NCBI RefSeq assembly: GCF_004363555.1
Contig: NZ_SNZJ01000006.1
Location: forward strand, 124,001-188,000
DNA from: Halomonas ventosae
Lineage (GTDB): Bacteria; Pseudomonadota; Gammaproteobacteria; Pseudomonadales; Halomonadaceae
Length of the DNA stretch: 64,000 bases
Direction: 5' to 3'
The notes under the pieces were generated by a model that made no database searches, was not told where the DNA came from, and worked only from the letters and a program-made list of their open reading frames with translations. The position numbers were made by a program, and so were the translations under genes. Positions within the stretch are counted from its first letter, which is position 1, and each line of letters starts with the position of its first letter. Shown here piece after piece: positions 18,505-27,634 of the stretch.

Positions 18505-18547
18505 CTCACGTCATTCCGGAACACGACCCTTCCAAGAGGAGCGCACC

Positions 18548-18781
18548 ATGAAACTGAGCATCTACGGCAAGGGCTGCAGGAAGTGCGACCAGCTCACCGC
18601 CAACGCCCGCGAGGCCGCCGAGGCGCTGGGCCTCACGGTCGAGATCGAGAAGGTCACCGACATGAACGCCATCATCGACAAGGGGGTGATGCGCACCCCG
18701 GCACTCGGGGTCGACGACGAGGTGGTGATCGAAGGCAAGGTGGCCAGCGCCGAGGAGATCCAGGCGCTGCTCGAGCCCTGA
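18548..18781 (+). CDS. small thioredoxin-like protein
   Basis: 77 residues with a CxxC pair (C10 and C13 in YGKGCRKCDQL), a cis-proline region MRTPALGVDDEVV and the short thioredoxin-3/MTH895 fold layout. A strong AAGAGGAG precedes the ATG. It is 43 bases behind the permease, a pairing often seen with this permease family. It could supply reducing power or deliver a thiol-bound arsenical to the permease. It is also a candidate electron donor for the three-cysteine ArsC of the window, but that is inference. Confidence 0.85.
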   Translation: MKLSIYGKGCRKCDQLTANAREAAEALGLTVEIEKVTDMNAIIDKGVMRTPALGVDDEVVIEGKVASAEEIQALLEP

Positions 18782-18798
18782 TCAGCCTCGAGCCCTGA

Positions 18799-19149
18799 TC
18801 AACAAAGCGCGGCGCGACGCTCCGGGCGGTTGCCCATGCCCGCCAGGCGCGCCTGCAGCGTGGCGAGGCTGGCCGACTGCCCCTCAGCCGCGGCTTCCAG
18901 GGCCGCCATGGCCCACTCGGGCAGCGCCGGCGCCAGGCCGTAGTAGACCCACTGGCCCTCGCGCCGATCGTTGAGCAGCCCGCAGTTGCGAAGCTGGGCG
19001 AGATGGCGCGAGACCTTGGGCTGGGAGGCCTCCAGGGCGTGGGTCATCTCGCAGACACACAGCTCCCCCTCGCGCAGGATCAGCAGGGTCAGCAGCAGGC
19101 GCGTCTCGTCGCTAAGGCACTTGAACAGGCGCAGCGGGTCCAGTGACAT
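18799..19149 (-). CDS. arsR: arsenic-responsive repressor ArsR
   Basis: 116 residues: winged-helix SmtB/ArsR fold with the metalloid site ELCVCEMTHAL at the recognition helix (C31 and C33, the same place as the E. coli ArsR pair), then ASQPKVSRHLAQLRNCGLL and EGQWVYYGL. Binding of As(III) or Sb(III) would release it from DNA. I chose the ATG at 19149 because AAGGA stands 7 bases upstream; a longer in-frame version starts at 19179. It lies downstream of arsJ on the same strand with a 256-base gap. Its likely targets are the palindromes at 12301, 17091 and 22128. Confidence 0.92.
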   Translation of the reverse strand: MSLDPLRLFKCLSDETRLLLTLLILREGELCVCEMTHALEASQPKVSRHLAQLRNCGLLNDRREGQWVYYGLAPALPEWAMAALEAAAEGQSASLATLQARLAGMGNRPERRAALC

Positions 19150-19405
19150 CGGGGATTCCTTATCGAGGGTCTCGGCCATTCTACGCCACGGCCGAGGCGA
19201 TGTTCAGGTCCGTGCGGCCAAGGGAAACGGCGAGTCGCAACTCTGCTCAAGGCTTTCCCGGCGACAGGCCCCGGAGCGCCGGACCGCCGAGGGGGCGCTG
19301 TGAACCCCTCCCTGGGCGCTACCGATGCCGTCCATGGCATAGGACCCCCTCTACGACCTGTCCCCGGCGCCTTTCGCTAGCGCAACATGTCTAATTGCCA
19401 AAGTC

Positions 19406-20629
19406 CTACCGGGCATCCCGCGGCAGGGCCAGGGCCATCAGCGCACTGGCGGCCACCAGGGCGGAGGAGATCCACAGGCAGGCGGCAAGGCCGTGGACCT
19501 GGTAGACCCAGCCGGAGAGCAGGGTCCCCAGCAGGCGCCCCATGGCGTTGGCCATGTAGTAGAAGCCCACGTCCATGGAGACGCCGTCGGCGCGGGCGTA
19601 GTGGACGATCAGGTAGCTGTGCCAGCTGGAGTTGATGGCGAACAGCACGCCGAAGGCGAGAAGCCCCACCACCAGCCACCCCACCTCGGCCAGCGGCAGC
19701 AGCGCCAGCAGTGCCGGCAGTCCGGCCAGCATCAGGGCCCAGAAGGCGGTAATGCCTCGTGCCCCGCCCTTGATCAGGCCGGTGAGGCGCGGCGCCTGGG
19801 TCTGCACGCCGCCGTAGCCGATCACCCAGATGGCCAGCAGGCCGCCTACCGTCCAGTGGCTCCAGCCATGCTGGTCATAGAGGAACACCGGCAGCGCCAC
19901 CACGAACCAGACGTCCCGGGAGGCGAACAGGCACAGCCGCGCCGCCGAGAGCACGTTGATGGCGCGCGACTTGGAAAACACCTCGGTGAACTTCGGCTTG
20001 CGCTTCTGGCGTCCCAGGTCGGCCTTGAGCCGGACCAGCGACAGGGCGAGCACGCCAACCAGCATCAGCGCCATCAGGCCCACCGCCCCCTGGAAGCCGA
20101 CCAGCGTCAGCAGCAGCCCGCCAAGGAAGAAGCCGGCCCCCTTGAGCGCGTTCTTGGAGCCGGTGAGGATCGCCACCCAACGGTAGAGCGCGGAGCCGGC
20201 GCTGGGGCTGTCCCTGGGCACCAGCACCTTGACCGCGCTCTTGGCGCTCATCTTGTTGAGGTCCTTGGCGATCCCCGAGAGCGCCTGGGCCGCCATCACC
20301 CAGGGCACGGTCAGCGCCGCCGAGGGCACCATCAGCATGGCCAACGCCACGATCTGCAACCCGAGCCCCACGTTCATGGTGCGGTTGAGCCCCAGCCGGG
20401 CCCCCAGCCAGCCCCCCACCAGATTGGTGACCACCCCGAAGGCCTCGTAGAAGAGGAACAGCAGCGCCACCTCGAGGGGGGAGTAGCCCAGCTGGTGGAA
20501 ATAGAGAACCACCAGCATGCGCAGGGCGCCGTCGGTGAGGGTGAAGGCCCAGTAGTTGCCGGTGATCAGCAGGTACTGGCGGACCTCGAAGGGCAGCGCC
20601 TTCAGACGGCTTGCCAAGCTCTCAGCCAT
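19406..20629 (-). CDS. arsJ: organoarsenical efflux MFS transporter ArsJ
   Basis: 407 residues, twelve membrane segments. ArsJ exports 1-arseno-3-phosphoglycerate, made when GAPDH uses arsenate in place of phosphate; the exported ester decays to arsenate outside. N-terminal [31 protein letters not shown] is characteristic, with [19 protein letters not shown] and [32 protein letters not shown] further on (stretches read from the translation). It overlaps the upstream gapdh by 8 bases, the hallmark gapdh-arsJ pairing, which makes the identification firm. Confidence 0.92.
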   Translation of the reverse strand: MAESLASRLKALPFEVRQYLLITGNYWAFTLTDGALRMLVVLYFHQLGYSPLEVALLFLFYEAFGVVTNLVGGWLGARLGLNRTMNVGLGLQIVALAMLMVPSAALTVPWVMAAQALSGIAKDLNKMSAKSAVKVLVPRDSPSAGSALYRWVAILTGSKNALKGAGFFLGGLLLTLVGFQGAVGLMALMLVGVLALSLVRLKADLGRQKRKPKFTEVFSKSRAINVLSAARLCLFASRDVWFVVALPVFLYDQHGWSHWTVGGLLAIWVIGYGGVQTQAPRLTGLIKGGARGITAFWALMLAGLPALLALLPLAEVGWLVVGLLAFGVLFAINSSWHSYLIVHYARADGVSMDVGFYYMANAMGRLLGTLLSGWVYQVHGLAACLWISSALVAASALMALALPRDAR

Positions 20630-21650
20630 TCCCCACCTTCAGGGCCAGCTCGGCGGTGCGGTTGGCATAGCCCCACTCGTTGTCGTACCAGGCGTAGAGC
20701 TTGAGCTGGGTGCCGTTGACCACCATGGTCGAGGGCGCATCGATGATCGAGCTGCGCGGGTCGGTGCGGTAGTCGATGGAGACCAACGGGCGCTCCTCAT
20801 AGCCCAGGATGCCGGCGAGCTCGCCCTCGGCGGCGGCCTTGAGCGCCGCATTGACCTCCTCCACCGTCACCTCGCTTTCCAGCTCGAAGACCATGTCGGT
20901 GAGCGAGGCGTTGGCCAGCGGCACGCGGATGGCATGCCCGTTCAGCTTGCCCTCGAGTTCCGGGAAGATGACGGTGATTGACTTGGCGGAGCCGGTGGTA
21001 GTGGGAATCAGGCTCATGCCGCAGGCCCGTGAACGACGGAGATCCGGCTTCTGTGGAGAGCTCGGGGCGTCGAGGATGACCTGGGTGTTGGTGATATCGT
21101 GCACCGTGGTCATCGAGCCGTGGCGAATGCCGTAAGTCTCGTGGATCACCTTGACCACCGGTGCCAGGCAGTTGGTGGTACAGCTCGCCGCGGTGACGAT
21201 GCGATGGACCTCGGGGTCGTACTTGTCGTCGTTGACCCCCACTACCACGTTGAGCACGCCCTCCTCCTTCACCGGCGCGCTGACCACCACCCGCTCGACG
21301 CCCTGGTCGAGATAGGCCTGAAGCGCCCCCGTGGTCTTTATCTTGCCGGAGCACTCGATGGCCACCCGACAGGCGGACCAGTCGCCCTCGTCCACCGCCT
21401 TGTGCGTGCTGAAGGCGATGCGGTGGCCGTCAATCAGGATGGCGTCACCATCGGCGTGGATCCCCTGCCCCGGGCTCCAATGGCCGTGTACCGAGTCGAA
21501 CTCCAGCAGGTGGGCGAAGGTCGCGGCATCGCCGCCCGGGTCATTGATGCGCAAAAGTTCGACCTCGCCCGCCGAGACGCGGGGCCAGAGGCTACGCAGC
21601 ACCAGGCGGCCGATGCGCCCGAAGCCATTGATGCCGACACGAAGGGTCAT
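20622..21650 (-). CDS. glyceraldehyde-3-phosphate dehydrogenase, arsenate-detoxification type
   Basis: 342 residues. NAD-binding [14 protein letters not shown], catalytic C157 in [11 protein letters not shown] and the phosphate-site stretch STTTGSAKS-like ([10 protein letters not shown]) are intact. In this setting the enzyme makes 1-arseno-3-phosphoglycerate from glyceraldehyde-3-phosphate and arsenate for ArsJ export. It lies between arsC and arsJ, overlaps arsJ, and has AGGAG before the ATG at 21650. A housekeeping glycolytic role is less likely because of this operon. Confidence 0.9.
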   Translation of the reverse strand: MTLRVGINGFGRIGRLVLRSLWPRVSAGEVELLRINDPGGDAATFAHLLEFDSVHGHWSPGQGIHADGDAILIDGHRIAFSTHKAVDEGDWSACRVAIECSGKIKTTGALQAYLDQGVERVVVSAPVKEEGVLNVVVGVNDDKYDPEVHRIVTAASCTTNCLAPVVKVIHETYGIRHGSMTTVHDITNTQVILDAPSSPQKPDLRRSRACGMSLIPTTTGSAKSITVIFPELEGKLNGHAIRVPLANASLTDMVFELESEVTVEEVNAALKAAAEGELAGILGYEERPLVSIDYRTDPRSSIIDAPSTMVVNGTQLKLYAWYDNEWGYANRTAELALKVGNG

Positions 21651-21689
21651 GTTGCTCTCCTGATGAAGAATGAACGCCGGGATGTGCCC

Positions 21690-22112
21690 TCAGGCCTCGG
21701 CGTCCCGGGCCTTGATCTGCAGCCATAGCGAGAGGCGGTGGCGAATCTCGTTGAGGGCCTGTTCATAGGCGTCGGTACGCCCGATCAGGCGCGGGTCGCG
21801 AATGTCCCAGTAGAGGTGCTCGTCGCTCCCTCCCTGCCAGTCGCGGCATGCCTGCTGGGCCTTGTCGCACAGCACGATGACGGCATTGAAATGTTCGCCG
21901 GCGAAATCATCCAGCGACTTGCTGGCCAGTCCCTCGGTGGAAATGCCCTGCTTCTCCAGCGCCGCCAGGGTCATCGCATGGGGTTCATCCGGTTCACTGC
22001 CGGCGCTGTAGGCCTCGAACTTGTCGCCTGCCAGATGGCGCAGCAGCGCCTCGCCCATCAGTGAGCGGGCGGAATTGGCATTGCAGAGGAAAAGCACGCG
22101 CTGATTGGCCAT
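21690..22112 (-). CDS. arsC: arsenate reductase ArsC, thioredoxin-coupled three-cysteine type
   Basis: 140 residues of the low-molecular-weight phosphatase fold. The P-loop is CNANSARS with C10, and the two resolving cysteines fall at C82 and C89 (VLCDKAQQACRDW), exactly the positions of the Bacillus and Staphylococcus thioredoxin-dependent ArsC. The acid is in WDIRDPRL. It reduces arsenate to arsenite for Acr3. The ATG at 22112 has GGGAG upstream; an ORF start further up at 22145 would run through the operator. First gene of the arsC-gapdh-arsJ operon. Confidence 0.93.
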   Translation of the reverse strand: MANQRVLFLCNANSARSLMGEALLRHLAGDKFEAYSAGSEPDEPHAMTLAALEKQGISTEGLASKSLDDFAGEHFNAVIVLCDKAQQACRDWQGGSDEHLYWDIRDPRLIGRTDAYEQALNEIRHRLSLWLQIKARDAEA

Positions 22113-22127
22113 GAGAGTGGCTCCCGA

Positions 22128-22150
22128 ATATATATGGAATGTCATATATA
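22128..22150. promoter_or_regulatory. ArsR-type palindrome upstream of arsC
   Basis: TATATATG-N6-CATATATA, a perfect 8-base inverted repeat ending 16 bases before the arsC start. A TTGACA hexamer lies upstream on the minus strand (22167-22162). Confidence 0.65.
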
Positions 22151-22190
22151 ACGCCGTTGGATGTCAATCATGTGACAGCCCTTCACGACG

Positions 22191-22214
22191 ACGGGGAGGC
22201 CGAAGCCTCCCCGT
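22191..22214. terminator. hairpin between pstB and arsC
   Basis: Perfect 10-base stem ACGGGGAGGC / GCCTCCCCGT with a CGAA loop, 26 bases past the pstB stop. There is no T run on the minus side, so termination may be Rho-independent only in part; it also separates the pst and ars operons. Confidence 0.6.
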
Positions 22215-22239
22215 TTCTCGATGCCAGCCAGGATGGCGC

Positions 22240-23115
22240 TCAGCCGTAACGGCCGGTGATGTAATCCTCGGCCTTCTTGGTGGCCGGGTTGGCGAACATC
22301 GTCCGGGTGTCGTTGTACTCGATGATCTCGCCGAGGTGGAAGAAGGCCGTGTAGTCGGCCACCCGCGCCGCCTGCTGCATGTTGTGGGTCACGGTGATGA
22401 TGGTGAACTGCTGCTTGAGCTTGTCCATCAGGTCCTCGATGGTCGCCGTGGAGATCGGGTCGAGTGCCGAGGTGGGCTCGTCCATCAGGATCACGTCGGG
22501 CTGCACGGCGATGGCGCGAGCGATGCACAGGCGCTGCTGCTGGCCACCGGAGAGCGAGGTGCCCGGCTGGTGCAGCTTGTCCTTGACCTCCTCCCACAGG
22601 CCGGCGTCGCGCAACGCCTTCTCCACCAGTTCGTCCTGCTCCGGCTTGCGGCTCACCAGGTCGTGCATGCGCGGCGCATAGACGACATTGTCGTAGATCG
22701 ACTTGGGGAAGGGGTTGGGCTTCTGGAAGACCATGCCCACCCGGCGGCGCAGGGCCACCTCGTCCATCTTGGCGGCGTTCACATCGCGGCCATCCATCTC
22801 CACCAGCCCCTCGAGGCGCACGCTGGGGATCAGGTCGTTCATGCGATTCAGGCAGCGCAGGAAGGTGGACTTGCCGCAGCCCGAGGGCCCGATGAGGGCC
22901 GTGATGTTCTTCTGGTAGACATCGATGTTGATGTTCTTCAACGCCTGGCTCTGGCCGTACCAGAGGTTGAGGTCGCGGACGCGAATGCTCAGCTCGTGGT
23001 GGGCGTCGGTATTGCGGGTCACCGGCTGGCCGGGTTCGGGACGGACGCTTTCGTGACGTGACCTTTCGTGACCTGACATGGGCGCGGTACTCCGCTCGGC
23101 AACGTGAATGTTCAT
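22240..23115 (-). CDS. pstB: phosphate ABC transporter ATPase PstB
   Basis: 291 residues. Walker [14 protein letters not shown]-loop [15 protein letters not shown], signature [15 protein letters not shown], Walker [14 protein letters not shown] and the PstB-specific ending. It powers high-affinity phosphate uptake with PstCA. The first ~40 residues are hydrophilic and variable, so the true start may be later than 23115; ATG at 23079 (MSGHERS) is an alternative. Last gene of the pst operon; no phoU follows, an arsenate-resistance operon does. Confidence 0.93.
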   Translation of the reverse strand: MNIHVAERSTAPMSGHERSRHESVRPEPGQPVTRNTDAHHELSIRVRDLNLWYGQSQALKNINIDVYQKNITALIGPSGCGKSTFLRCLNRMNDLIPSVRLEGLVEMDGRDVNAAKMDEVALRRRVGMVFQKPNPFPKSIYDNVVYAPRMHDLVSRKPEQDELVEKALRDAGLWEEVKDKLHQPGTSLSGGQQQRLCIARAIAVQPDVILMDEPTSALDPISTATIEDLMDKLKQQFTIITVTHNMQQAARVADYTAFFHLGEIIEYNDTRTMFANPATKKAEDYITGRYG

Positions 23116-23143
23116 CTGTGGATACCCTGTAACGTAGCGTGGC

Positions 23144-24310
23144 CTACCAGCGGCGCTCGAACTTCTTGCGCAGGATGACGGCGGTGGCGTTGAGGAAGAT
23201 CAGGATCGCCAGCAGCACCAGGATCCCCCCGGCGGTCTTCTCGACGAAGGCCTGCTCCGGCTCACCCGCCCAGGTGAAGACCTGTGCCGGCAGCACGGTG
23301 GCGGCCTGGGTGAAGGAGGCGCCCACGTCGGGGATGAAGGCCACCATGCCGACGATGATCAGCGGTGCGGTCTCGCCCATGGCCTGGGCCAGCCCGATGA
23401 TCGAGCCGGTCATGATGCCTGGCATGGCCAGCGGCAGCACGTGGTCACGCACCACCTGCCAGCGCGAACAGCCGACCCCGAAGGCGGCGTGGCGGATCGA
23501 GTCCGGCACGCTGCGCAGCGCCGTGCGGGTGGCGATGATGATCACCGGCAGGGTCATCAGCGCCAGGGTCATGCCCCCCACCAGCGGCGAGGAGCGCGGC
23601 ACCCCGAAGAAGTTGATGAAGATCGCCAGCCCCAGCAGGCCGAACAGGATCGAGGGGATCGCCGCCAGATTGTTGATGTTGATCTCGATGATCTGGGTCA
23701 GGCGGTTGTCCGGGGCGAACTCCTCCAGGTAGATCGCCGTCATCACGCCGATGGGGAAGGCGATGGCCAGCGTCACCAGCATGGTCATCACCGTGCCCAC
23801 CGCGGCGGCGAGGATGCCCGAGGCCTCGGGCATCTTGGAGTCGCCGCTGCTGAAGAAGGTGGTGTTGAACTTGAGCGCCGCCCTGCCCTGTTCCACCAGG
23901 GCATCGACGGTGGCCTGCTGGGATTCGCTGAGCTTGTGACGATGCCCCTTGAGGTACTGGTCCACCTCGCTGTCGGCGAGCACCCAGCGGGTCTCGCTGG
24001 TGCCCAGCAGCTCGGGATTGTCGCGCATCCGCACCGGGATCAGGCGCTCGAAGGTACGGCTCACCAGGCGCGACACTTCGGGGTCCAGGGCGGCACGCCC
24101 CATGCGTTGGGCGTCCTCGTTATAGTCGATCTCCACCTGGACCTGCGCCTGCTGGAAGGCCGGCAGGCCCTTGGAGAGCATGTCGGCGAAGAACAGCACC
24201 AGGAACAGGCCGGCGAGCCCCAGGGCGCCCATGGAGATCCACTTCAGCCGAGAGGACTGACGATGGCGGCGGCGCAACTGGGCGCTGATGTCGTCGAAGG
24301 ATTGACTCAT
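23144..24310 (-). CDS. pstA: phosphate ABC transporter permease PstA
   Basis: 388 residues, longer than E. coli PstA (about 300) because of an N-terminal membrane segment and a soluble domain (about residues 45-165) typical of the proteobacterial long form. The permease core has [33 protein letters not shown] and the coupling helix [21 protein letters not shown] with [13 protein letters not shown]. It forms the inner-membrane channel with PstC. It lies 28 bases before pstB and 18 bases after pstC. Confidence 0.92.
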   Translation of the reverse strand: MSQSFDDISAQLRRRHRQSSRLKWISMGALGLAGLFLVLFFADMLSKGLPAFQQAQVQVEIDYNEDAQRMGRAALDPEVSRLVSRTFERLIPVRMRDNPELLGTSETRWVLADSEVDQYLKGHRHKLSESQQATVDALVEQGRAALKFNTTFFSSGDSKMPEASGILAAAVGTVMTMLVTLAIAFPIGVMTAIYLEEFAPDNRLTQIIEININNLAAIPSILFGLLGLAIFINFFGVPRSSPLVGGMTLALMTLPVIIIATRTALRSVPDSIRHAAFGVGCSRWQVVRDHVLPLAMPGIMTGSIIGLAQAMGETAPLIIVGMVAFIPDVGASFTQAATVLPAQVFTWAGEPEQAFVEKTAGGILVLLAILIFLNATAVILRKKFERRW

Positions 24311-24328
24311 GTCGGCGATTCCTCGGCG

Positions 24329-25585
24329 TTACAGGTTGTTGACGCGATACTTCTCGCGGAAGCGGCGGATCATGAGCACCGACACCAGGTTCAGGCTGAG
24401 GGTGACGGCGAACAGCACCAGGCCCAGGGCGAAGGCGGAGAGGGTCTCGGCACTCTCGAACTCCAGATCGCCGGTCAGCGCCGCGACGATGCGCACCGTC
24501 ACCGTGGTCATGTCCTCCAGCGGGTTGGCGGTGAGGTTGGGCCGCATGCCCGCCGCCATCACCACGATCATGGTCTCGCCCAGCGCCCGCGACACCGCCA
24601 GCAGCGAGGCGGAGATGATGCCCGGCAGGGCCGCGGGAATGACCACGTCACGGATGGTCTCGCCCTTGGTCATGCCCAGCGCCAGGGAGCCCTGACGCAT
24701 GCTGTCCGGTACCGCATTGATCACGTCGTCGGAGAGCGAGGAGATGAAGGGGATGATCATGATGCCCATCACCACCCCGGGCGCCACGGCATTGTTGAAG
24801 GAGGCATCAAGGCCGAAGAAGCCGGCCACGTCGACGATGATCGGCGCCACCGTGATGGCGGCGAAGAAGCCATAGACCACGGTAGGAATGCCGGCCAGCA
24901 CCTCGAGGGTGGGCTTGGCCAGGGTGCGTACCCGCTGGGGGGCGAACTCCGCCATGTAGATGGCCGAAAGCAGGCCCACGGGGATGGCCACCAGCATGGC
25001 GATGGCGGTGATCATGAAGGTGCCGGCGAACAGCGGCACCGAGCCGAACTGGGCGGCACTGCCGGCCTCGTCGCCGCGCCCCGCGGCGGCCAGGAAGCTG
25101 GCGCCGGGGTTCCAGACGGTCCCGGTGATGAAATCCCAGAAGCTGTGCATCTGGAAGAAGCGCAGCGCCTCGAAGACGATGGAGAAGAGGATGCCGAAGG
25201 TGGTGAAGATCGAGATCAGCGCCGCGGCGACCAGCACCCAGCGAATCACCCGCTCGATGGCCTGACGGGCATGGAAGTCGGGCTTCACCTGAGTCATCCC
25301 CACCAGCAGGCCGATGGCGGCCACGACCAGGCTGCCGGCCAGCAGGTAGAGGGTGGGGATATCGGCGCCCAGCAGCAGCATCAGCAAGGCCCCGATGGCG
25401 CCCACGGTGATCGCCGGGCCGGCGGTGGCCAGCACGGCGAACCAGGCGTACTGGTCGGGCTGGGCGTACATGGCCGTGCCGGTGGCGCGCACCCGCGCGG
25501 CCTTGGCACGACCCAGGAAGAAGGCTATCAGACCCAGCAGCAGCAGGACGCCGCTGAACATGGCGAGGAGTTGGTTGGTCTGCAT
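24329..25585 (-). CDS. pstC: phosphate ABC transporter permease PstC
   Basis: 418 residues, about 100 more than E. coli PstC, with extra N-terminal membrane segments (MFSGVLLLLGLIAFFLG and the stretch AVLATAGPAITVGAIGALLM). The core has YMAEFAPQRVRTLAKPTLEV, LAGIPTVVYGFFA and the coupling helix LALGMTKGETIRDVVIPAALPG with AVSRALGETM. Membrane partner of PstA. Position second in the pstSCAB operon, 105 bases after pstS. Confidence 0.92.
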   Translation of the reverse strand: MQTNQLLAMFSGVLLLLGLIAFFLGRAKAARVRATGTAMYAQPDQYAWFAVLATAGPAITVGAIGALLMLLLGADIPTLYLLAGSLVVAAIGLLVGMTQVKPDFHARQAIERVIRWVLVAAALISIFTTFGILFSIVFEALRFFQMHSFWDFITGTVWNPGASFLAAAGRGDEAGSAAQFGSVPLFAGTFMITAIAMLVAIPVGLLSAIYMAEFAPQRVRTLAKPTLEVLAGIPTVVYGFFAAITVAPIIVDVAGFFGLDASFNNAVAPGVVMGIMIIPFISSLSDDVINAVPDSMRQGSLALGMTKGETIRDVVIPAALPGIISASLLAVSRALGETMIVVMAAGMRPNLTANPLEDMTTVTVRIVAALTGDLEFESAETLSAFALGLVLFAVTLSLNLVSVLMIRRFREKYRVNNL

Positions 25586-25690
25586 AGGTCTCTCTCGGTG
25601 GATAACGACGGCAGCGTGCCTGCCGGAACGTGCGACGGCCGGCAGCCGTGGGCTGCCGGCCGGATCAGGCGTCCCTGCCTGCGCGTTGCC

Positions 25691-26716
25691 TTACAGGTCA
25701 GACACCTGCAGCTTGGCGCGATCGGCGACCTTCTGGCGGGTCTGCTCACGCTCGGCTTCCGGCAGCGGGATCAGGCCCAGGTCACCCAGGTAGCCCCCCT
25801 CGCCGACCATGGTCTCGGAGACGAACATGTCGACATAGTCGTAGAGCGGCGGCACGGCCTCGGCATGCTGATTCTTGACGTAGAACCACAGCGAGCGGGC
25901 GATCGGGTAGTCGCCGGCGCTGATCGCCTCGGGCTCCGGCGCCACGCCGTCGATGGTCGTGCCGATCAGGGCGTCGGGATTCTCTTCGAGGAAAGAGTAG
26001 CCGAAGATGCCGAAGGCATCGGTGTCCTCACTCAGGCGCTGGACGATCAGGTTGTCGTTCTCGCCGGCATCGATGTAGACGCCGTCGGAACGAATGTCCG
26101 TGTAGGCCTCGCCACCGTAGGCCTCCATCTCCTCCGACGGGACCTCCATGGCAAGCTCCTCGAAGGCGTCGCGGGTCCCGGAGGTGCTGGGCGGGCCGTA
26201 GATGGAGATCTCACGATCCGGCAAGGAGGCGTCGATATCGCTCCAGTTGGTGTAGGGGTTATCGACCAGTTCACCGTCCACCGGCACCTTGGCGGCCACG
26301 GCCAGGAACAACTGCTCGAGGGTCAGCTCGATCGCCTCGTTGGTGCTGGACTGGGCGAAGACGATGCCGTCGGAACCGATCTTGACCTCGGTGACGTCGG
26401 TCACGCCGTTCTCGATGCAGCGCTCCAGCTCTGAGACCTTGATGCGACGCGAGGCGTTGGTGATGTCCGGGGTATCCTCGCCCACGCCGTTGCAGAACAG
26501 GCGCAGGCCGCCGCCGGAACCGGTGGACTCGATGACCGGCGTCGGATACTCGGTCACCGCACCGAACTCCTCGGTCACGTAGCTGGCGAACGGGTAGACG
26601 GTGCTGGAGCCGACGATGCGGATCTGGTCGCGAGCGTGGGCCACGGTGGCCACCCCCATGACGGCGGCGGCGATAGCCGTGGTCTTGAAAACGCGGCTCT
26701 TGAGGATGCGATTCAT
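25691..26716 (-). CDS. pstS: periplasmic phosphate-binding protein PstS
   Basis: 341 residues. Signal peptide with hydrophobic core TTAIAAAVMGVATVAHA, cleaved before RDQIRIVG. Phosphate-binding pattern: IVGSSTVYPFA, ESTGSGGGLRLFCNG, and PPSTSGTRDAFEEL. It captures phosphate in the periplasm for PstCAB. SD AGGAG precedes the ATG. The upstream region holds two Pho boxes, so expression should rise under phosphate limitation through PhoB. Confidence 0.94.
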   Translation of the reverse strand: MNRILKSRVFKTTAIAAAVMGVATVAHARDQIRIVGSSTVYPFASYVTEEFGAVTEYPTPVIESTGSGGGLRLFCNGVGEDTPDITNASRRIKVSELERCIENGVTDVTEVKIGSDGIVFAQSSTNEAIELTLEQLFLAVAAKVPVDGELVDNPYTNWSDIDASLPDREISIYGPPSTSGTRDAFEELAMEVPSEEMEAYGGEAYTDIRSDGVYIDAGENDNLIVQRLSEDTDAFGIFGYSFLEENPDALIGTTIDGVAPEPEAISAGDYPIARSLWFYVKNQHAEAVPPLYDYVDMFVSETMVGEGGYLGDLGLIPLPEAEREQTRQKVADRAKLQVSDL

Positions 26717-26777
26717 GGAGCGATCTCCTGATGAGGACAGTGTGCAACCTTCACGGGAGACACCTTGCCCCAGTCAG

Positions 26778-26795
26778 ATGACAGCTTCATGACAG
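26778..26795 (-). promoter_or_regulatory. Pho box (PhoB site) for pstS
   Basis: Minus strand reads CTGTCATGAAGCTGTCAT: two perfect CTGTCAT repeats separated by 4 bases, the consensus PhoB site, about 60 bases upstream of the pstS start. Confidence 0.88.
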
Positions 26796-26848
26796 TGCCG
26801 ACCGGAAGCAGGATGCGCCCGCTACGCCGCACACCCTGCCCCAGGGAG

Positions 26849-26866
26849 ATGACAGCGGCGTGACAT
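26849..26866 (-). promoter_or_regulatory. second, weaker Pho box
   Basis: Minus strand ATGTCACGCCGCTGTCAT: one perfect repeat and one matching at 5 of 7 positions, 71 bases upstream of the first box. Confidence 0.6.
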
Positions 26867-26896
26867 CGTCCTGTTACTGTCGCGACAAGGCCCCGT

Positions 26897-27634
26897 TCAG
26901 AGCAGCAGCCCCAGCGCCGCCAGGGTACATAGCGAAAGTGACGCGCCCTGCAGCAGGCGACGATCGAGACGGTGGGCGATGCGGTTGGCCAGCCAGGTGC
27001 CGGCCAGCACCGCCGGCGCGAAGCTCGCTGCCATGCCCAGGTGCCAGGCGCCTATCCGGCCGACCAGCGCCAGGGTGGCGAGGGTCAGCAAGGAGGTGAC
27101 AATGAAGAAGGCCGCCAGGTTGCCGCGCAGGCGGTCGGGGGAGAACCCATGCATCAGCAGCACCAGGGGCGGCCCGCCAATGGCGGCCACGGTGCCGAAG
27201 ATGCCGGAGAAGATGCCGGCCGAGAACAGGGTGGCGCGATTGACCGGCAGCCGCAGCCGGAAGAGGGTCACGGCCACCGCGAACAGCACGCTACCGGCAA
27301 TCAGCTTCTCGAGCACGACCATGGGCGCGGCGAGCAGCAGCCAGGCGCCCAGGGCGTTACCGGGCAGGCGGCCGGCCAGGGCCATGCCGATCTCGCTCAG
27401 ACGCACCTCGCTGCGATAGTGGCGCAGGGTCAGCAGCGAGACGGTGAAGCCGAACAGCACCAGCACCACCGGCACCAGACGCGGCTCCAGCATCAACAGC
27501 AGCGGCGCCCCCACCACCGCCAGGCCGAAGCCGGTGGCACGCTGAACGAAAGCCCCCAGCGCCAGCACCAGGGCACAGCCCAGCCAGGTGGAGAGCGCCA
27601 TGTCGAGCCAGCTCACCCACGACGGCTCAATCAT
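26897..27634 (-). CDS. TauE/SafE family membrane transporter
   Basis: 245 residues and about eight membrane segments. Family marks: N-terminal FVQRATGFGLAVVGAPLLLML and the second-half repeat GIFSGIFGTVAAIGGPPLVLLM. The family moves sulfite, sulfoacetate or other organosulfonates; here the substrate is unknown. The start overlaps the stop of the upstream Bcr/CflA gene by 8 bases, so the two are translationally coupled. Confidence 0.8.
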   Translation of the reverse strand: MIEPSWVSWLDMALSTWLGCALVLALGAFVQRATGFGLAVVGAPLLLMLEPRLVPVVLVLFGFTVSLLTLRHYRSEVRLSEIGMALAGRLPGNALGAWLLLAAPMVVLEKLIAGSVLFAVAVTLFRLRLPVNRATLFSAGIFSGIFGTVAAIGGPPLVLLMHGFSPDRLRGNLAAFFIVTSLLTLATLALVGRIGAWHLGMAASFAPAVLAGTWLANRIAHRLDRRLLQGASLSLCTLAALGLLL

